This document shows, piece after piece, positions 24,965 to 34,564 of a stretch of DNA of 34,564 nt. Numbering within the stretch: position 1 is the first letter of the stretch; every line of letters begins with the position of its first letter. The notes under the pieces were generated by a model that saw only the letters and a list, made by a program, of their open reading frames with translations, made no database searches and had not been told where the DNA came from. The DNA comes from Marinobacter sp. (GTDB lineage: Bacteria; Pseudomonadota; Gammaproteobacteria; Pseudomonadales; Oleiphilaceae): NCBI GenBank assembly GCA_018623515.1, contig JAAZVL010000014.1, forward strand, positions 1 through 34,564, read 5' to 3'. Both the position numbers and the translations under genes were made by a program.

Positions 24965-27838
24965 ATGCGGCGCTGGGGCATTCGCAAGAAAGTGCTGGTG
25001 GTGACTCTTGTCCCCACCCTGTTGACCACCCTGATACTGGGGCTGTTCTTCACCTACAGCTGGGTAAACAACATCGAAAGCCTGCTGGGCGATCGCGGGG
25101 AGTCCCTGTCACGGCAGTTGGCGGCAGGTTCCGAGTACGGCCTTTTTACCGCCAACCGCAGCCTGTTGAGCAGCCTGTCCAATGCCCTTCTGGAAGAGCA
25201 GGATGTCCGCTCGATTACCTTTTATGGCAGCGATGGCCGCCGCTTGCTTCATACCGGCCCGGGCAGCGCCGAGGCCCCCGCTTCCAGAGAGCTCCCCCCC
25301 GATCACGCCATCCGAATGGCCAGTGAGGACAGTACGCGCTTCGTAACCCCCGTGCACCTCCAGGACCTGATGATTGAAACCATGCTGGACCCGGATGCAC
25401 GCCAGTCCATGAGCGAGCTGCAGGAACCCCTTGGCTGGGTGTCGGTAGAGATGTCCCACGTCCGCACCGAGAAAGAAACCTACAAGGCGATGCTGATTTC
25501 ACTGCTATTGGTACTCGGCGGAGTGCTGATCAGCCTGGCCATCGCCATGCGCCTGAGTCGGGCCTTCACCGATCCGGTGTTCGAGCTGAACGAAGCGGTG
25601 GCGAAGCTCAAGGAAGGCAAGCTCGACACCCGGGTCCACACCGGTGCCGGCCCTGAATTCGAGCAGCTGGAATCCGGCCTCAATGACATGGCCGCGGAGC
25701 TGAGCAAGGCCCAGGCCGAAATGCAGCAGAACATTGATCAGGCCACCGAAGACCTGCGCGAAACCCTGGAAACCATCGAGATCCAGAACATCGAACTCGA
25801 CTTCGCCCGCAAGGAGGCGCTGGAAGCCAGCCGGATCAAGTCCGAATTCCTTGCCAACATGTCCCACGAGATCCGGACCCCGCTCAACGGCATCATTGGC
25901 TTCACCGAGCTGCTGCTGAAGAGCCCCCTGCCCCGGCAGCAACGGGATCACCTCAGTACCATCCGGAAATCCTCGGAGATCCTGCTGACGATCATCAACG
26001 ACATTCTGGACTTCTCCAAGATCGAGGCCGGCAAGCTGATCCTGGACCGGGTGCCTTTCCAGCTCCGGGACATCATCGAGGAAGTCATGGTCATGCTGGC
26101 GCCTGCCGCCCACAGCAAGAACCTGGATCTCGCCCCGCTCGTTTACAACGATGTGCCGGATAACGTGATGGGCGATCCGCTGCGGGTCAAGCAGATCATC
26201 ACCAATCTGGTGAACAACGCCATCAAGTTCACCCAGACCGGCGAAGTAGTGCTCCGGGCGAGCCTGGAGGACGAAGCCCCGGAAAACAACCGGGTGACGG
26301 TAAAAATCAGTATCACCGATTCCGGTGTCGGACTGTCCCGGGCCCAGCAGCAGTCCCTGTTCAACGCTTTCAGCCAGGCGGATGCCTCCACCGCCCGACA
26401 ATACGGCGGAACCGGCCTTGGGCTGGCCATCTCCAAGCGCCTGGTGGAGGAAATGGGCGGCCAGATCGGGCTGGAGAGCGAACTGGGCAAGGGCTCCACG
26501 TTCTGGTTTACCCTGAATTCCGAACTGTCTGCCACCGGTGAGAACGTCACTCCCAGGGATGCCCTGCGCGGCGAGAAAGTCATCTACCTCGAGCACCAGA
26601 AAACCACGGGACTGGCCGTCGAACATATGCTCCGGGACTGGGGCATGGTGGTGGATCGTGTCTCTTCTTCCGGCGCCATGCAGGAACAGATCGAAGAAGC
26701 CCAGAAAAGCCAGGCCGGCTACGCACTTGCCATTGTCGGCATCACCCGGAACCTCCTCAACTCCAGCCAGTACCGCAATCTGCTGCATAACCTGGAAGTG
26801 GAGCGTGATTGCCGGACCCTGTTGCTCACACCCACTCTGGAAACCCATGATGCCGGGCTCTCCGGCCTTGCCAGCGGTCATCTGACCAAGCCGGTATGCC
26901 GCAACGCCCTCTATGACGAATTGTTGCTGCTTGTGCACGGTATCAATGCCGGTGATCGTGACATCGACAGCTATTCCCGTGGCTCCGGGCGCCAAGCCCG
27001 GAACAATGTGCCCAGGATACTCGCCGTGGACGATAACGAGGCCAACCTCAAGCTGGTCATGACCCTGCTTGATGACTGCCAGCTGGAGGCCGAGTCCGCC
27101 TCTAATGGTTTCGAAGCCCTGAGCAAGGCCCGACAGACGCCCTTCGACCTGGTGTTCATGGACCTGCAGATGCCCGGCATGGATGGCGTCGAAACCACAG
27201 CGCGGATCCGCGAGCTGGACACCACCAGCCACCGTACACCAATAATCGCCCTGACCGCCCATGCCCTGGCCGATGAGCAGGAAGCACTGGCAAAGCAGGG
27301 GTTCGACGGTTACATGGCCAAGCCCATCAGCAGCGCCGAGCTGAACGCGATTATCCGGGATTACACCGGGTATGACTGCAGCAACCGGGGCACCCCGGCC
27401 CACTTTTCCGAAATCCGTGACACCCGACAGCATCTGAGACCCTCCTCGCGCAGGGTGCAGCAGGATTGTGTCAGTGTGTCAGAGAGCATCCAGCTGGCCG
27501 CCGGCAAGCCGGATCTTGCGGAAGAGCTGTTCAGCATGCTACTTGAACAGCTGCGCCCGGACATCCAGAAAATCCGGGACTTCTGGGCAAAGCAGGACAT
27601 GGACAGCCTGCTCGACTGTGTCCACAAGCTTCACGGTGCCACCCGCTACTGCGGTGTTCCCGAGCTGAGAGCCGCCGCCAACCAGCTGGAGACGGCTCTC
27701 AAGTGCTCGGCCCCGGATACCGAGCCCCTCAAGGACCAATTACTCAGCGCCATGGAACGGCTGCATGCCTGGAGCGAGCAAACCGACTGGCAACAACTGT
27801 TCAGGCAAGATCAATATCACACCGGGACCGCGCCCTGA
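24965..27838 (+). CDS. barA: GacS/BarA-type hybrid sensor histidine kinase
   Basis: A tripartite inner-membrane sensor of 957 residues which in relatives phosphorylates GacA/UvrY and so controls the Csr/Rsm regulatory RNAs. Layout: TM1 ~9-31, a periplasmic domain to ~175, TM2 ~176-196, HAMP ~195-245, HisKA with His301 in [15 protein letters not shown], ATPase with DSGVGL and [10 protein letters not shown], a degenerate receiver (~538-655, [10 protein letters not shown] where the Asp should be), an intact receiver with Asp733 in [12 protein letters not shown], and a C-terminal Hpt domain with His887 in [18 protein letters not shown] precedes the ATG. It is divergent from cysM-rlmD-relA, much as E. 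coli barA is from rlmD-relA. A seven-C run at 25294-25300 lies in the periplasmic-domain coding region. The name gacS would serve equally well. Confidence 0.95.
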   Translation: MRRWGIRKKVLVVTLVPTLLTTLILGLFFTYSWVNNIESLLGDRGESLSRQLAAGSEYGLFTANRSLLSSLSNALLEEQDVRSITFYGSDGRRLLHTGPGSAEAPASRELPPDHAIRMASEDSTRFVTPVHLQDLMIETMLDPDARQSMSELQEPLGWVSVEMSHVRTEKETYKAMLISLLLVLGGVLISLAIAMRLSRAFTDPVFELNEAVAKLKEGKLDTRVHTGAGPEFEQLESGLNDMAAELSKAQAEMQQNIDQATEDLRETLETIEIQNIELDFARKEALEASRIKSEFLANMSHEIRTPLNGIIGFTELLLKSPLPRQQRDHLSTIRKSSEILLTIINDILDFSKIEAGKLILDRVPFQLRDIIEEVMVMLAPAAHSKNLDLAPLVYNDVPDNVMGDPLRVKQIITNLVNNAIKFTQTGEVVLRASLEDEAPENNRVTVKISITDSGVGLSRAQQQSLFNAFSQADASTARQYGGTGLGLAISKRLVEEMGGQIGLESELGKGSTFWFTLNSELSATGENVTPRDALRGEKVIYLEHQKTTGLAVEHMLRDWGMVVDRVSSSGAMQEQIEEAQKSQAGYALAIVGITRNLLNSSQYRNLLHNLEVERDCRTLLLTPTLETHDAGLSGLASGHLTKPVCRNALYDELLLLVHGINAGDRDIDSYSRGSGRQARNNVPRILAVDDNEANLKLVMTLLDDCQLEAESASNGFEALSKARQTPFDLVFMDLQMPGMDGVETTARIRELDTTSHRTPIIALTAHALADEQEALAKQGFDGYMAKPISSAELNAIIRDYTGYDCSNRGTPAHFSEIRDTRQHLRPSSRRVQQDCVSVSESIQLAAGKPDLAEELFSMLLEQLRPDIQKIRDFWAKQDMDSLLDCVHKLHGATRYCGVPELRAAANQLETALKCSAPDTEPLKDQLLSAMERLHAWSEQTDWQQLFRQDQYHTGTAP

Positions 27839-27852
27839 GCCCGCCACTCAGG
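27834..27852. terminator. Small hairpin across the barA/pdxJ convergent stops
   Basis: CCTGAG (27834-27839) and CTCAGG (27847-27852) make a 6-bp stem with a 7-base loop, covering both stop codons in the 9-base gap. No U-run is present. It is a weak terminator candidate. Confidence 0.25.
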
Positions 27853-28588
27853 CACGGCCGCAAGCCCGGTCGACAATGGCCTTCATATCGGCCACGGCTT
27901 GCTTCAGACCGGTGAACACGGCCCGGGCAATGATGGCGTGGCCGATGTTGAGCTCATTGATGCCCGGGATCGCCGCCACCCGCTCAGTGTTGTGATAGTG
28001 AAGACCGTGGCCGGCGTTCACGATCAGCCCTTTCTTGCGGGCATAGGCCACGGCATTGGCGATGGTCTGGAAAGCCTGCTCTTCCTCCGCGGCGGTTTTT
28101 GCCTCGGCATACTCACCGGTGTGCAGCTCCACCACCGGCGCACCGCAACGAACCGCTGCGTCGATCTGAACCGGGTCCGGGTCGATGAACAGGGAAACCT
28201 CAGCACCGATTCGCCCCAGCCGCTCACACGCCTTGGCAACCCTTGTTTCCTGACCATCGACATCGAGGCCACCCTCGGTGGTCAGCTCTTCCCGCTTCTC
28301 CGGCACCAGGCAGACACACTCCGGCCGCACCTGCTCAGCAAACGCCAGCATGGCGTCGGTCACGGCCATTTCGAGATTCATCTTGGTCTGCAGGACTTCC
28401 CGGAGTAACAGGACGTCCCGGTCCTGGATATGGCGTCGGTCCTCCCTGGGGTGAATGGTGATACCGTCCGCCCCCGCTTCCTCGGCAAGAATCGCCGCCT
28501 GAACCGGATCCGGATAGCGGGTACCACGGGCCTGTCGCAAGGTGGCCACGTGGTCGATGTTGACGCCAAGCAAGACTCTAGGATTCAT
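27848..28588 (-). CDS. pdxJ: Pyridoxine 5'-phosphate synthase
   Basis: Condenses 1-deoxyxylulose 5-phosphate with 3-amino-2-oxopropyl phosphate to give pyridoxine 5'-phosphate, the last step of the DXP-dependent vitamin B6 route. It is a 246-residue TIM barrel. Seen: [17 protein letters not shown] at the N-terminus, [46 protein letters not shown], and [11 protein letters not shown] near the C-terminus. The ATG has GGGGAG upstream and lies within the end of recO (11-nt overlap), so it is the last gene of the lepA-to-pdxJ run. Confidence 0.97.
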   Translation of the reverse strand: MNPRVLLGVNIDHVATLRQARGTRYPDPVQAAILAEEAGADGITIHPREDRRHIQDRDVLLLREVLQTKMNLEMAVTDAMLAFAEQVRPECVCLVPEKREELTTEGGLDVDGQETRVAKACERLGRIGAEVSLFIDPDPVQIDAAVRCGAPVVELHTGEYAEAKTAAEEEQAFQTIANAVAYARKKGLIVNAGHGLHYHNTERVAAIPGINELNIGHAIIARAVFTGLKQAVADMKAIVDRACGRA

Positions 28589-29306
28589 GATGTTCTCCCC
28601 GAAGATGAGTGAAAAGGCTTCGACTGTTCAGTGGGCGGCCCTGCAGCAGGTAATCAACCAGCACCCGCATGATCCGCTTGGCAAGCCGGCGGCTGCCGGC
28701 AGATTCCAGGTCGCCGGCGGCGATTGCGAGCAACACCTCGCCCGGCAACTCCTGCAAACGAACACCCTGGAAAGGTTTCGAGACAATACCCTGCTCCGGA
28801 TCATAACAGTAGCGCTGGCCGGCCTCGACCGCTTCCCCGGTATCGGTGGTCTGGTCCCAGGCAAAGTCGTAACCAAGGGCGCCGGCGAAGGTCTGTTCGA
28901 ACCGGCGCAACACCGGTTCTATGTCAGAGGTGGTGGAGAGCTCGCTGATGGCGTCAATGTAGGCGGCAAACAGAGTCGGATGGGGGTCGGCAACGGGCAG
29001 GATACGTTGCAACAACTCATTCAGGTACAGCCCGCTGTAGAGCGATGCCGTGCGTTTGAGCTCCGGTCCGGGGCGCACCTCAACCTGGGTCAGGGTCTTG
29101 AGATCACCGCGGCCGGTCCAGTCCAACAGAAGCGGCTGGAATGGCTGAAGCTGTGCTTTGAGCGGGCTCCTGGCACTGTTCGCGCCCCTGGCTATGGCGG
29201 TCATCCGGCCGCGGTTGAGGGTAAAAACCTCCACCATGAGACTGGTTTCCCGCCACGGGCGGCGGTGGATGACATAGGCGGGCTCCTGCTGTTCCGGCCC
29301 CCTCAT
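28578..29306 (-). CDS. recO: DNA repair protein RecO
   Basis: Works with RecF and RecR to load RecA onto SSB-coated gaps. Its 242 residues match E. coli. Seen: the N-terminal OB-fold segment [34 protein letters not shown], a central [16 protein letters not shown], and the helical C-terminal domain ending in [24 protein letters not shown], which is characteristic. It follows era by 7 bases and overlaps pdxJ by 11 nt. Confidence 0.95.
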   Translation of the reverse strand: MRGPEQQEPAYVIHRRPWRETSLMVEVFTLNRGRMTAIARGANSARSPLKAQLQPFQPLLLDWTGRGDLKTLTQVEVRPGPELKRTASLYSGLYLNELLQRILPVADPHPTLFAAYIDAISELSTTSDIEPVLRRFEQTFAGALGYDFAWDQTTDTGEAVEAGQRYCYDPEQGIVSKPFQGVRLQELPGEVLLAIAAGDLESAGSRRLAKRIMRVLVDYLLQGRPLNSRSLFTHLRGEHHES

Positions 29307-29313
29307 AGACGCC

Positions 29314-30231
29314 TCAGAAGTCGTTCATGCCCAGGCTTTTGAGCGCCCGGTCACTGTCAGCCCAGCCGCGTTTAACCTTGACCCACAGCCGGAGCATGAC
29401 CTTGCTTCCGAACATCCGCTCCATATCAGTACGGGCCTCCTGACCGATGCGACGCATGCGCTCGCCCTTGTCGCCGATGATGATCTTCTTCTGGCCTTCC
29501 CGCTCCACCAGGATGAGGGCAGAGATATGGAGGGTCTTGCCCTGGTGCTTGAATTCTTCGATCTCCACCGCCACCGAGTAGGGCAACTCGGCACCCAGTT
29601 GCCGGGTGATCTTCTCCCGGACAATTTCCGCTGCCATGAAGCGCTCGCTGCGATCGGTAATCTGATCGTCCGGGTAGAAGTGCACGCTCTCCGGCAAATA
29701 GCGGCCAACCGCCTCTTCCAGGGGCTCGAGATTGGTCTCCCGCAGGGCCGACAACGGGATGATCTCGGCGAACTCCCGCTTCTTCGACAGCATCTCCAGG
29801 TGCGGCAACAGGGCATCCCGGTTTTCCAGCTTGTCGACCTTGTTAACGGCCAGGATCACCGGACACTTCACCCTGGCGAGTTTCTCCAGCACCATTTCAT
29901 CCGCCGTGGTCCAGGCCAGCTGGTCCACCACGAAGACCACCACGTCCACATCAATCAGCGCCGACGAGGCCGCCTTGTTCATGTAGCGGTTCAGTGCCCG
30001 GGGTTCGTCTTCGTGCATGCCCGGGGTGTCGACATAGATCGCCTGGACCGGACCGTCGGTCTTGATGCCCAGCACCTGGTGTCGGGTGGTCTGGGGCTTA
30101 CGCGAGGTAATGCTCAGCTTCTGTCCCAGGATATGGTTCAGCAAGGTGGACTTGCCGACATTCGGACGGCCGACAATGGCCACGAATCCGCAACGGCTGT
30201 CGGGATTCTCGGGACGGGTAATATCATTCAT
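29314..30231 (-). CDS. era: GTPase Era
   Basis: An essential GTPase that binds the 3' end of 16S rRNA and assists 30S maturation. It has 305 residues (E. coli 301). Seen: G1 GRPNVGKST at residues 21-29, the effector [10 protein letters not shown]3 DTPGM, G4 [17 protein letters not shown] for G5, and a C-terminal KH domain ([29 protein letters not shown]). The ATG overlaps the rnc stop by one base (TGATG), consistent with translational coupling; rnc-era-recO is a conserved order. Confidence 0.98.
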   Translation of the reverse strand: MNDITRPENPDSRCGFVAIVGRPNVGKSTLLNHILGQKLSITSRKPQTTRHQVLGIKTDGPVQAIYVDTPGMHEDEPRALNRYMNKAASSALIDVDVVVFVVDQLAWTTADEMVLEKLARVKCPVILAVNKVDKLENRDALLPHLEMLSKKREFAEIIPLSALRETNLEPLEEAVGRYLPESVHFYPDDQITDRSERFMAAEIVREKITRQLGAELPYSVAVEIEEFKHQGKTLHISALILVEREGQKKIIIGDKGERMRRIGQEARTDMERMFGSKVMLRLWVKVKRGWADSDRALKSLGMNDF

Positions 30232-30920
30232 CAGGAATTCTCCACGCCCAGCTCTTTCAGGGCGTTACGGGCCGCCTGTTGCTCGGCCACACGGCGGCTA
30301 CTGCCGGTCCCGGTGGTCTTGCGGTCCAGGGATGGCAGGGCGCAGGATACATGGAAGGTCTGGTTGTGGGCTTCACCGTCAACCGAGATAACATCGTAGC
30401 GCGGGAGCGGGAACTGCCGGGACTGCAGATATTCCTGCAACCGGGTCTTTGGATCTTTCTGGGTATCCTGCAGATCCAGGTTTCTGAGGCGCTGCTCGAA
30501 CCAACGCAGGACCTGAGACCGACAGGTATGGAAGTCACTGTCCAGATAGATCGCGCCGATGATGGACTCCACGGCATCGGCGAGGATGGACTCACGGCGG
30601 AATCCGCCACTCTTGAGCTCACCGGACCCGAGGCGCAGGTATTTTCCCAACTCGAACTCGCGGCCGATCTCCGCCAGGGTCACCCCCTTGACCATGCGGG
30701 CCCGAAGCCGGCTCAACTGCCCTTCCCGGGCCTTGTCAAAGTTCAGGTACAGGTACTCGGCAATCACCATATTGACGATGGAGTCCCCCAGAAACTCCAG
30801 TCGCTCATTGTTCTGGTTGCCGTAACTGCGATGTGTGAGCGCCAGCAGCAGCCGCTCGGGAGACTTGAACTGATAGCCGATGCGCCGCTGTAACTGATCC
30901 AGATCCGGTTGTGAACTCAC
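30231..30920 (-). CDS. rnc: Ribonuclease III
   Basis: A double-stranded RNA endonuclease that processes rRNA precursors and some mRNAs. It has 229 residues (E. coli 226). Seen: the signature [14 protein letters not shown] with Glu39, Glu42 and Asp46, the second metal cluster in [14 protein letters not shown], and a C-terminal double-stranded-RNA-binding domain ([22 protein letters not shown] and [17 protein letters not shown]). The start is GTG at 30920, overlapping the DUF4845 stop in a GTGA. Confidence 0.98.
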   Translation of the reverse strand: MSSQPDLDQLQRRIGYQFKSPERLLLALTHRSYGNQNNERLEFLGDSIVNMVIAEYLYLNFDKAREGQLSRLRARMVKGVTLAEIGREFELGKYLRLGSGELKSGGFRRESILADAVESIIGAIYLDSDFHTCRSQVLRWFEQRLRNLDLQDTQKDPKTRLQEYLQSRQFPLPRYDVISVDGEAHNQTFHVSCALPSLDRKTTGTGSSRRVAEQQAARNALKELGVENS

Positions 30921-31306
30921 TTGCCCTTCAACTCATACTCATGTTTGAAGTGGATAACAGTATCCACGTTACTGAACAGGTTATTGCGAACTTCGTAATC
31001 CACCTTGATCACGACAAATTCGCCATTCTTCTCCACGGAAATGTGCTTGGGATCAAAGCCCCGCACATTGTTCACGCTCAGGCGCTTGTTGATCAGGGTA
31101 AGCACCTGCGCCGGGCCCATGCTGGAAAGGCCCTCCGTACCATCCAGGCTCTCCAGGGCTTCCTGAATGGTGATGTCATCGATGTAGACCGGCCCCAGCT
31201 TGACCGCCAGGGTCAGGAGGCTACCGAAAAACAGCACCATGATCAGAATGGTCAGGACAGATGCGCCACCCTGACGCCCCATTTTGGAGAGATTGTTTTT
31301 CTTCAT
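30917..31306 (-). CDS. DUF4845 single-pass membrane protein
   Basis: A 129-residue protein with a basic N-terminus ([14 protein letters not shown]) and one membrane helix at about residues 16-37 ([20 protein letters not shown]), followed by a periplasmic-looking domain ([18 protein letters not shown] and [22 protein letters not shown]). The same small gene lies between lepB and rnc in pseudomonads, and the family has no settled function. The N-terminus slightly resembles type IV pilins, but the Glu at mature position 5 is absent, so it is not a pilin by motif. GGAG lies ten bases before the ATG. The stop overlaps the rnc start. Confidence 0.88.
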   Translation of the reverse strand: MKKNNLSKMGRQGGASVLTILIMVLFFGSLLTLAVKLGPVYIDDITIQEALESLDGTEGLSSMGPAQVLTLINKRLSVNNVRGFDPKHISVEKNGEFVVIKVDYEVRNNLFSNVDTVIHFKHEYELKGK

Positions 31307-31333
31307 TATAACTGCACTCCGGATTAGTCTGCG

Positions 31334-32140
31334 TTATTCGATACCACCGACACGATCAAAGGATGGCAGACTGGTGATTGATTTCCAGTGCATCCAGATC
31401 GCAAAGGCCTTGCCCACGATCAGCTCGTCCGGCACCGTACCCCAGTAGCGGCTGTCGTTACTGTTGTCCCGGTTATCGCCCATGACGAAATAATGGCCCT
31501 CGGGAACCACCCATTGCCCTTCCCCGGAGTTACCCGCGCGCCCAAGGGTGAGGAAGATATCATGCTCCACCTCACCGAGGTCCTCGCGCCGCAACTCCAT
31601 CGGAGGCAGCCGGGCCACAAACCGGGTGTCTACCAGCTCACCGTTGATGAACAGTTGCTTGTCCTGATACCGGATGCGGTCACCCGGCAGGCCGATGACC
31701 CGCTTGATGTAATTGGTCTCGCCGTCTTCCGGGTACTTGAACACCATCACATCCCCCCGCTCGGGATCGCCGACTTCCAACACCTTGGTGCCGGCCACCG
31801 GCAGGCGAATGCCGTAGGCGTACTTGTTGACCAGGATGAAGTCACCGACTTCCAGAGTCGGCAACATCGAGCCGGACGGAATCTGGAACGGTTCAACCAG
31901 AAACGAGCGAAGTACCAGAACGATGGCCAGGACCGGGAAGAACGAGCGGCTCAGGTCAACCAGGTAGGGCTCTTTCGGTTCCTCCCCAGCGGATACCGGT
32001 TCAGCTTCCTGGCCGGTGCCCGGGTTGCTGCCCCGGGCCGCCGCGAGCCGGCGTTCGCGCAAAAAGAGCTTGTCCGCCAGCCAGATCAGACCCGTCGCAA
32101 AGGTCAGTACTACCAGAACCAGGGGAAAATCGATATCCAT
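31334..32140 (-). CDS. lepB: Signal peptidase I
   Basis: Cleaves signal peptides of exported proteins at the outer face of the inner membrane. A 268-residue protein with two N-terminal membrane helices (~5-23 and ~65-82). Seen: catalytic Ser91 in QIPSGSMLPTLEVGD, catalytic Lys146 in NYIKRVIGLPGD, and the box E-like VMGDNRDNSNDSRYWG. It is shorter than E. coli LepB (324) in the periplasmic insert, as in pseudomonads. It follows lepA by 14 bases, so it is probably expressed with it. Confidence 0.97.
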   Translation of the reverse strand: MDIDFPLVLVVLTFATGLIWLADKLFLRERRLAAARGSNPGTGQEAEPVSAGEEPKEPYLVDLSRSFFPVLAIVLVLRSFLVEPFQIPSGSMLPTLEVGDFILVNKYAYGIRLPVAGTKVLEVGDPERGDVMVFKYPEDGETNYIKRVIGLPGDRIRYQDKQLFINGELVDTRFVARLPPMELRREDLGEVEHDIFLTLGRAGNSGEGQWVVPEGHYFVMGDNRDNSNDSRYWGTVPDELIVGKAFAIWMHWKSITSLPSFDRVGGIE

Positions 32141-32154
32141 CCGGGTGCCTTCTG

Positions 32155-33957
32155 TTATTTGTCGACTTTCAACACGGCAAGAAACGCTTCCTGAGGCACC
32201 TCGACATTACCCAGCTGCTTCATACGCTTTTTACCTTCTTTCTGCTTCTGCAGCAGTTTCTTCTTACGGCTGACGTCACCACCGTAACACTTGGCCGTCA
32301 CGTTCTTGCGCAGCGCCTTGACGGTCACCCGGGCCACCACATGGGTACCGATGGCCGCCTGGATGGCAATATCAAACATCTGGCGGGGGATCAGTTCCTT
32401 CATCTTGTCGATGAGCTGACGCCCCTTGTAGTGTGCCTGCTCCTTGTGAACGATCAGCGCCAGGGCATCCACGCGCTCACCGTTGATCAGAACGTCCAGA
32501 CGTACCAGGTTCGCTGGCTGGAAGCGCACAAAATGGTAATCCAGGGAGGCAAAACCACGACTGGCCGACTTGATCCGGTCAAAGAAGTCCATCACCACTT
32601 CGGCCATGGGCAGCTCGTAGGTAAGCTGTACCTGGGTGGACATGAAGTGCATGTTCTTCTGGATGCCCCGCTTCTCCTCGCACAGGGCGATCACGTTGCC
32701 CAGGTGCTCCTGCGGCACCAGGATGTTGGCTTCGACGATCGGTTCACGCATCTCCTCGATGGAGCCAATATCCGGAAGCCGTGACGGGTTGTCCACCGAC
32801 AGCGTCTCACCCTGTTTGGTCACCACTTCATAAATTACTGTCGGCGCGGTGGTAATCAGATCCAGATCGTACTCGCGCTCGAGCCGCTCCTGGATGATTT
32901 CCATATGCAGCATGCCCAGGAAGCCACAGCGGAACCCGAAACCAAGGGCGTCGGAATTCTCCGGTTCGAAGAACAGGGAGGCATCGTTCAGGGTCAGCTT
33001 TTCCAGAGCATCACGGAAGTCGTCATAGTCGTCCGCGCTGACCGGAAACAGGCCGGCATACACCTGCGGCTTGACCTTCTTGAACCCGGGCAGCATTGGA
33101 GTCTCTGCCGCAAACTTCTGGTGCACGATGGTATCGCCCACCGGCGCGCCGTGAATATCCTTGATGCCGGCAACCACAAAGCCTACATCCCCTGCCTCGA
33201 GGATATCGGTATCCGTGGGCTTGGGATTGAAGATACCCACCTTGTCGGCATTCCATGCCTTGCCGGTGGACTTGATTACGATCTTGTCACCCTTGCGAAG
33301 AGTACCCTCGGTGACCCGTACCAGCGACACCACACCGAGGTAGTTGTCGAACCAGGAATCGATGATCAGTGCCTGCAGGGGGGCACTGCGGTCACCCTTG
33401 GGCGGTGGAATCTTGCGAATCAGGTCTTCCAGCACATCTTCCACGCCCATGCCGCTCTTGGCACTGCAGCGCACGGCATCGGAGGCCTCGATGCCGATGA
33501 TGTCCTCGATTTCGGCCGCCACCCGATCGGGTTCGGCCTGGGGCAGATCCATCTTGTTCAGGACCGGCACCACTTCGAGCCCCTGCTCGATGGCGGTGTA
33601 GCAGTTGGCGACGGACTGGGCTTCCACACCCTGCCCGGCATCGACCACCAGCAGCGCACCTTCACAGGCGTACAGAGATCGCGACACCTCGTAGGAGAAG
33701 TCCACATGCCCCGGGGTGTCGATAAAATTCAGTTTGTAGGTCTCACCATCCCGGGCCTTGTAGTTGAGCGTGACACTCTGGGCCTTGATGGTGATCCCGC
33801 GCTCCCGTTCCAGGTCCATGGAATCCAGGACCTGCTCGGCCATCTCACGGTCCGTCAGGCCGCCACAGATCTGAATGAAACGATCAGCGAGGGTGGATTT
33901 ACCGTGGTCGATGTGGGCGATGATGGAAAAGTTACGGATTCGGCTCAGTTCAGTCAC
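32155..33957 (-). CDS. lepA: Elongation factor 4 (LepA)
   Basis: A ribosome-binding translational GTPase linked to initiation and 30S biogenesis and to back-translocation in vitro. It has 600 residues (E. coli 599). Seen: G1 [14 protein letters not shown]2 region [14 protein letters not shown]3 DTPGHVDF, G4 [13 protein letters not shown], and the LepA-specific C-terminal domain ([38 protein letters not shown]). The start is GTG at 33957; the sequence [20 protein letters not shown] fits the family, but no Shine-Dalgarno is visible. Confidence 0.98.
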   Translation of the reverse strand: MTELSRIRNFSIIAHIDHGKSTLADRFIQICGGLTDREMAEQVLDSMDLERERGITIKAQSVTLNYKARDGETYKLNFIDTPGHVDFSYEVSRSLYACEGALLVVDAGQGVEAQSVANCYTAIEQGLEVVPVLNKMDLPQAEPDRVAAEIEDIIGIEASDAVRCSAKSGMGVEDVLEDLIRKIPPPKGDRSAPLQALIIDSWFDNYLGVVSLVRVTEGTLRKGDKIVIKSTGKAWNADKVGIFNPKPTDTDILEAGDVGFVVAGIKDIHGAPVGDTIVHQKFAAETPMLPGFKKVKPQVYAGLFPVSADDYDDFRDALEKLTLNDASLFFEPENSDALGFGFRCGFLGMLHMEIIQERLEREYDLDLITTAPTVIYEVVTKQGETLSVDNPSRLPDIGSIEEMREPIVEANILVPQEHLGNVIALCEEKRGIQKNMHFMSTQVQLTYELPMAEVVMDFFDRIKSASRGFASLDYHFVRFQPANLVRLDVLINGERVDALALIVHKEQAHYKGRQLIDKMKELIPRQMFDIAIQAAIGTHVVARVTVKALRKNVTAKCYGGDVSRKKKLLQKQKEGKKRMKQLGNVEVPQEAFLAVLKVDK

Positions 33958-34063
33958 AGAAAATGAATACTCATAATTAAGACGAAGGATTGAGCCCGGA
34001 GGGGCCGCTACCGGGATCCGGGAACGGCGTGATTTTACCGGTTACCGCCGGCCATTGCCATGA
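33958..34063. other. Gap between the EAL gene and lepA
   Basis: About 100 bases. It contains a CCCGGA/TCCGGG pair (33995-34000 and 34017-34022) with a 16-base loop, too loose to call a terminator. An AT-rich stretch (33976-33981) is a possible -10 area for lepA. A seven-codon ATG frame (33954-33974, minus strand) ends in a TGA that overlaps the lepA GTG. I see no gene. Confidence 0.3.
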
Positions 34064-34564
34064 TCAGGAAATCAGCGGTTTCTCATACTGGCGAATCAGG
34101 AAACCGATCAGGGCATCCTCATCCAGGGGATAGCTGAACAGATTGCCCTGGCACTGGGCACAACCGGCGGTTCTCAGGAAGCTCAGCTGCTGGAGCGTTT
34201 CCACACCCTCAGCCACCACCGTCAGGTGCAGTTTGCGGGCAAGTGCGATCACCGCGGAGGCAACATCGGTGGCGCTGACGTTGTAGGGAATGTCGCGAAT
34301 GAAGCGATGGTCAATCTTGATCACGTCCAGCGGCAGCTGCTGCAACGCCACCAGCGAACAGGAGCCGGTACCGAAATCGTCAAGAATCAGGCAGACACCC
34401 AGGTCATTGAGGGCCACCAGCAATTCCCGAAGCATGCGCGGATCCTCATTGAGCAGTTCCGCCGGCATTTCGAGTTCCAGCCGTTCCGGCGAGACCCCGG
34501 TTTCGGTGATCACCTGCCGGACCATATCCAGGAAACCGCTGTCGGTCAGCTGTCGCACCGAGAG
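34064..34564 (-). CDS. EAL-domain protein, C-terminal part, cut by the window edge
   Basis: The last 167 codons of a longer gene. The frame is open to the window edge, and the first residues (LSVRQLTDSGFL) match the middle of an EAL domain, so the start and any sensor or GGDEF domains lie outside. Seen: DDFGTGSCSL, VIKIDHRFI and VAEGVETLQQL, which belong to the c-di-GMP phosphodiesterase fold. However, the position where active enzymes have ITE reads MPA (LELEMPAELL), which removes a metal-binding glutamate. The protein may therefore bind c-di-GMP without cleaving it. It lies upstream of lepA on the same strand, 106 bases away. Confidence 0.9.
   Translation of the reverse strand, partial: LSVRQLTDSGFLDMVRQVITETGVSPERLELEMPAELLNEDPRMLRELLVALNDLGVCLILDDFGTGSCSLVALQQLPLDVIKIDHRFIRDIPYNVSATDVASAVIALARKLHLTVVAEGVETLQQLSFLRTAGCAQCQGNLFSYPLDEDALIGFLIRQYEKPLIS

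Overview
The window is a stretch of gammaproteobacterial chromosome, moderately GC-rich and densely coding. Protein sequences and gene order (ppc-adk-tsaB-rsmJ near plsB; gacS/barA divergent from cysM-rlmD-relA-mazG; lepA-lepB-DUF4845-rnc-era-recO-pdxJ) resemble the Marinobacter/Pseudomonas group, with Marinobacter the best guess. This is judged from remembered family sequences and synteny; no search was run. I see no rRNA, tRNA, insertion sequence, prophage, CRISPR array or obvious transferred island. No gene-free stretch exceeds about 230 bases.

Layout. 1-5762: a long MinD/FlhG-like ATPase (minus) lies divergent from a two-gene signalling operon, an HDOD-histidine kinase and a REC-PAS-GGDEF-EAL response regulator that overlap by 4 nt. 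5994-7697: a SAM methyltransferase and a soluble MprF-C-terminal-like (DUF2156) protein. 7675-9352: nudC-murI (minus). 9493-11964: plsB (plus). 11970-18441: a minus-strand run, in transcription order ppc, a YbaK-HDOD fusion, adk, tsaB, rsmJ. 18546-19200: two small paralogous proteins in convergent orientation around a strong hairpin. 19337-24744: cysM-rlmD-relA-mazG (minus). 24965-27838: barA/gacS-type hybrid kinase (plus). 27848-33957: lepA-lepB-DUF4845-rnc-era-recO-pdxJ (minus). 34064 to the end: the C-terminal part of an EAL-domain protein that runs off the right edge.

How the genes work together. Much of the window is housekeeping: peptidoglycan precursor (murI), phospholipid (plsB), anaplerosis (ppc), nucleotide balance (adk, mazG, nudC), rRNA/tRNA modification (rsmJ, rlmD, tsaB), ribosome biogenesis and translation (era, rnc, lepA), protein export (lepB), DNA repair (recO), PLP (pdxJ) and cysteine (cysM) synthesis. 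A regulatory theme runs through it: c-di-GMP turnover (one apparently intact GGDEF-EAL protein and one partial, apparently degenerate EAL protein), two HDOD proteins, (p)ppGpp synthesis (relA) and the Gac/Bar global sensor.

I found no clear novel defence or mobile system. The most promising unexplained items are the convergent pair of RHH-like small paralogs, the MinD-like ATPase lacking the signature lysine beside the HDOD-kinase/c-di-GMP operon, the YbaK-HDOD fusion whose editing domain appears to lack its catalytic lysine, and the methyltransferase/DUF2156 pair.
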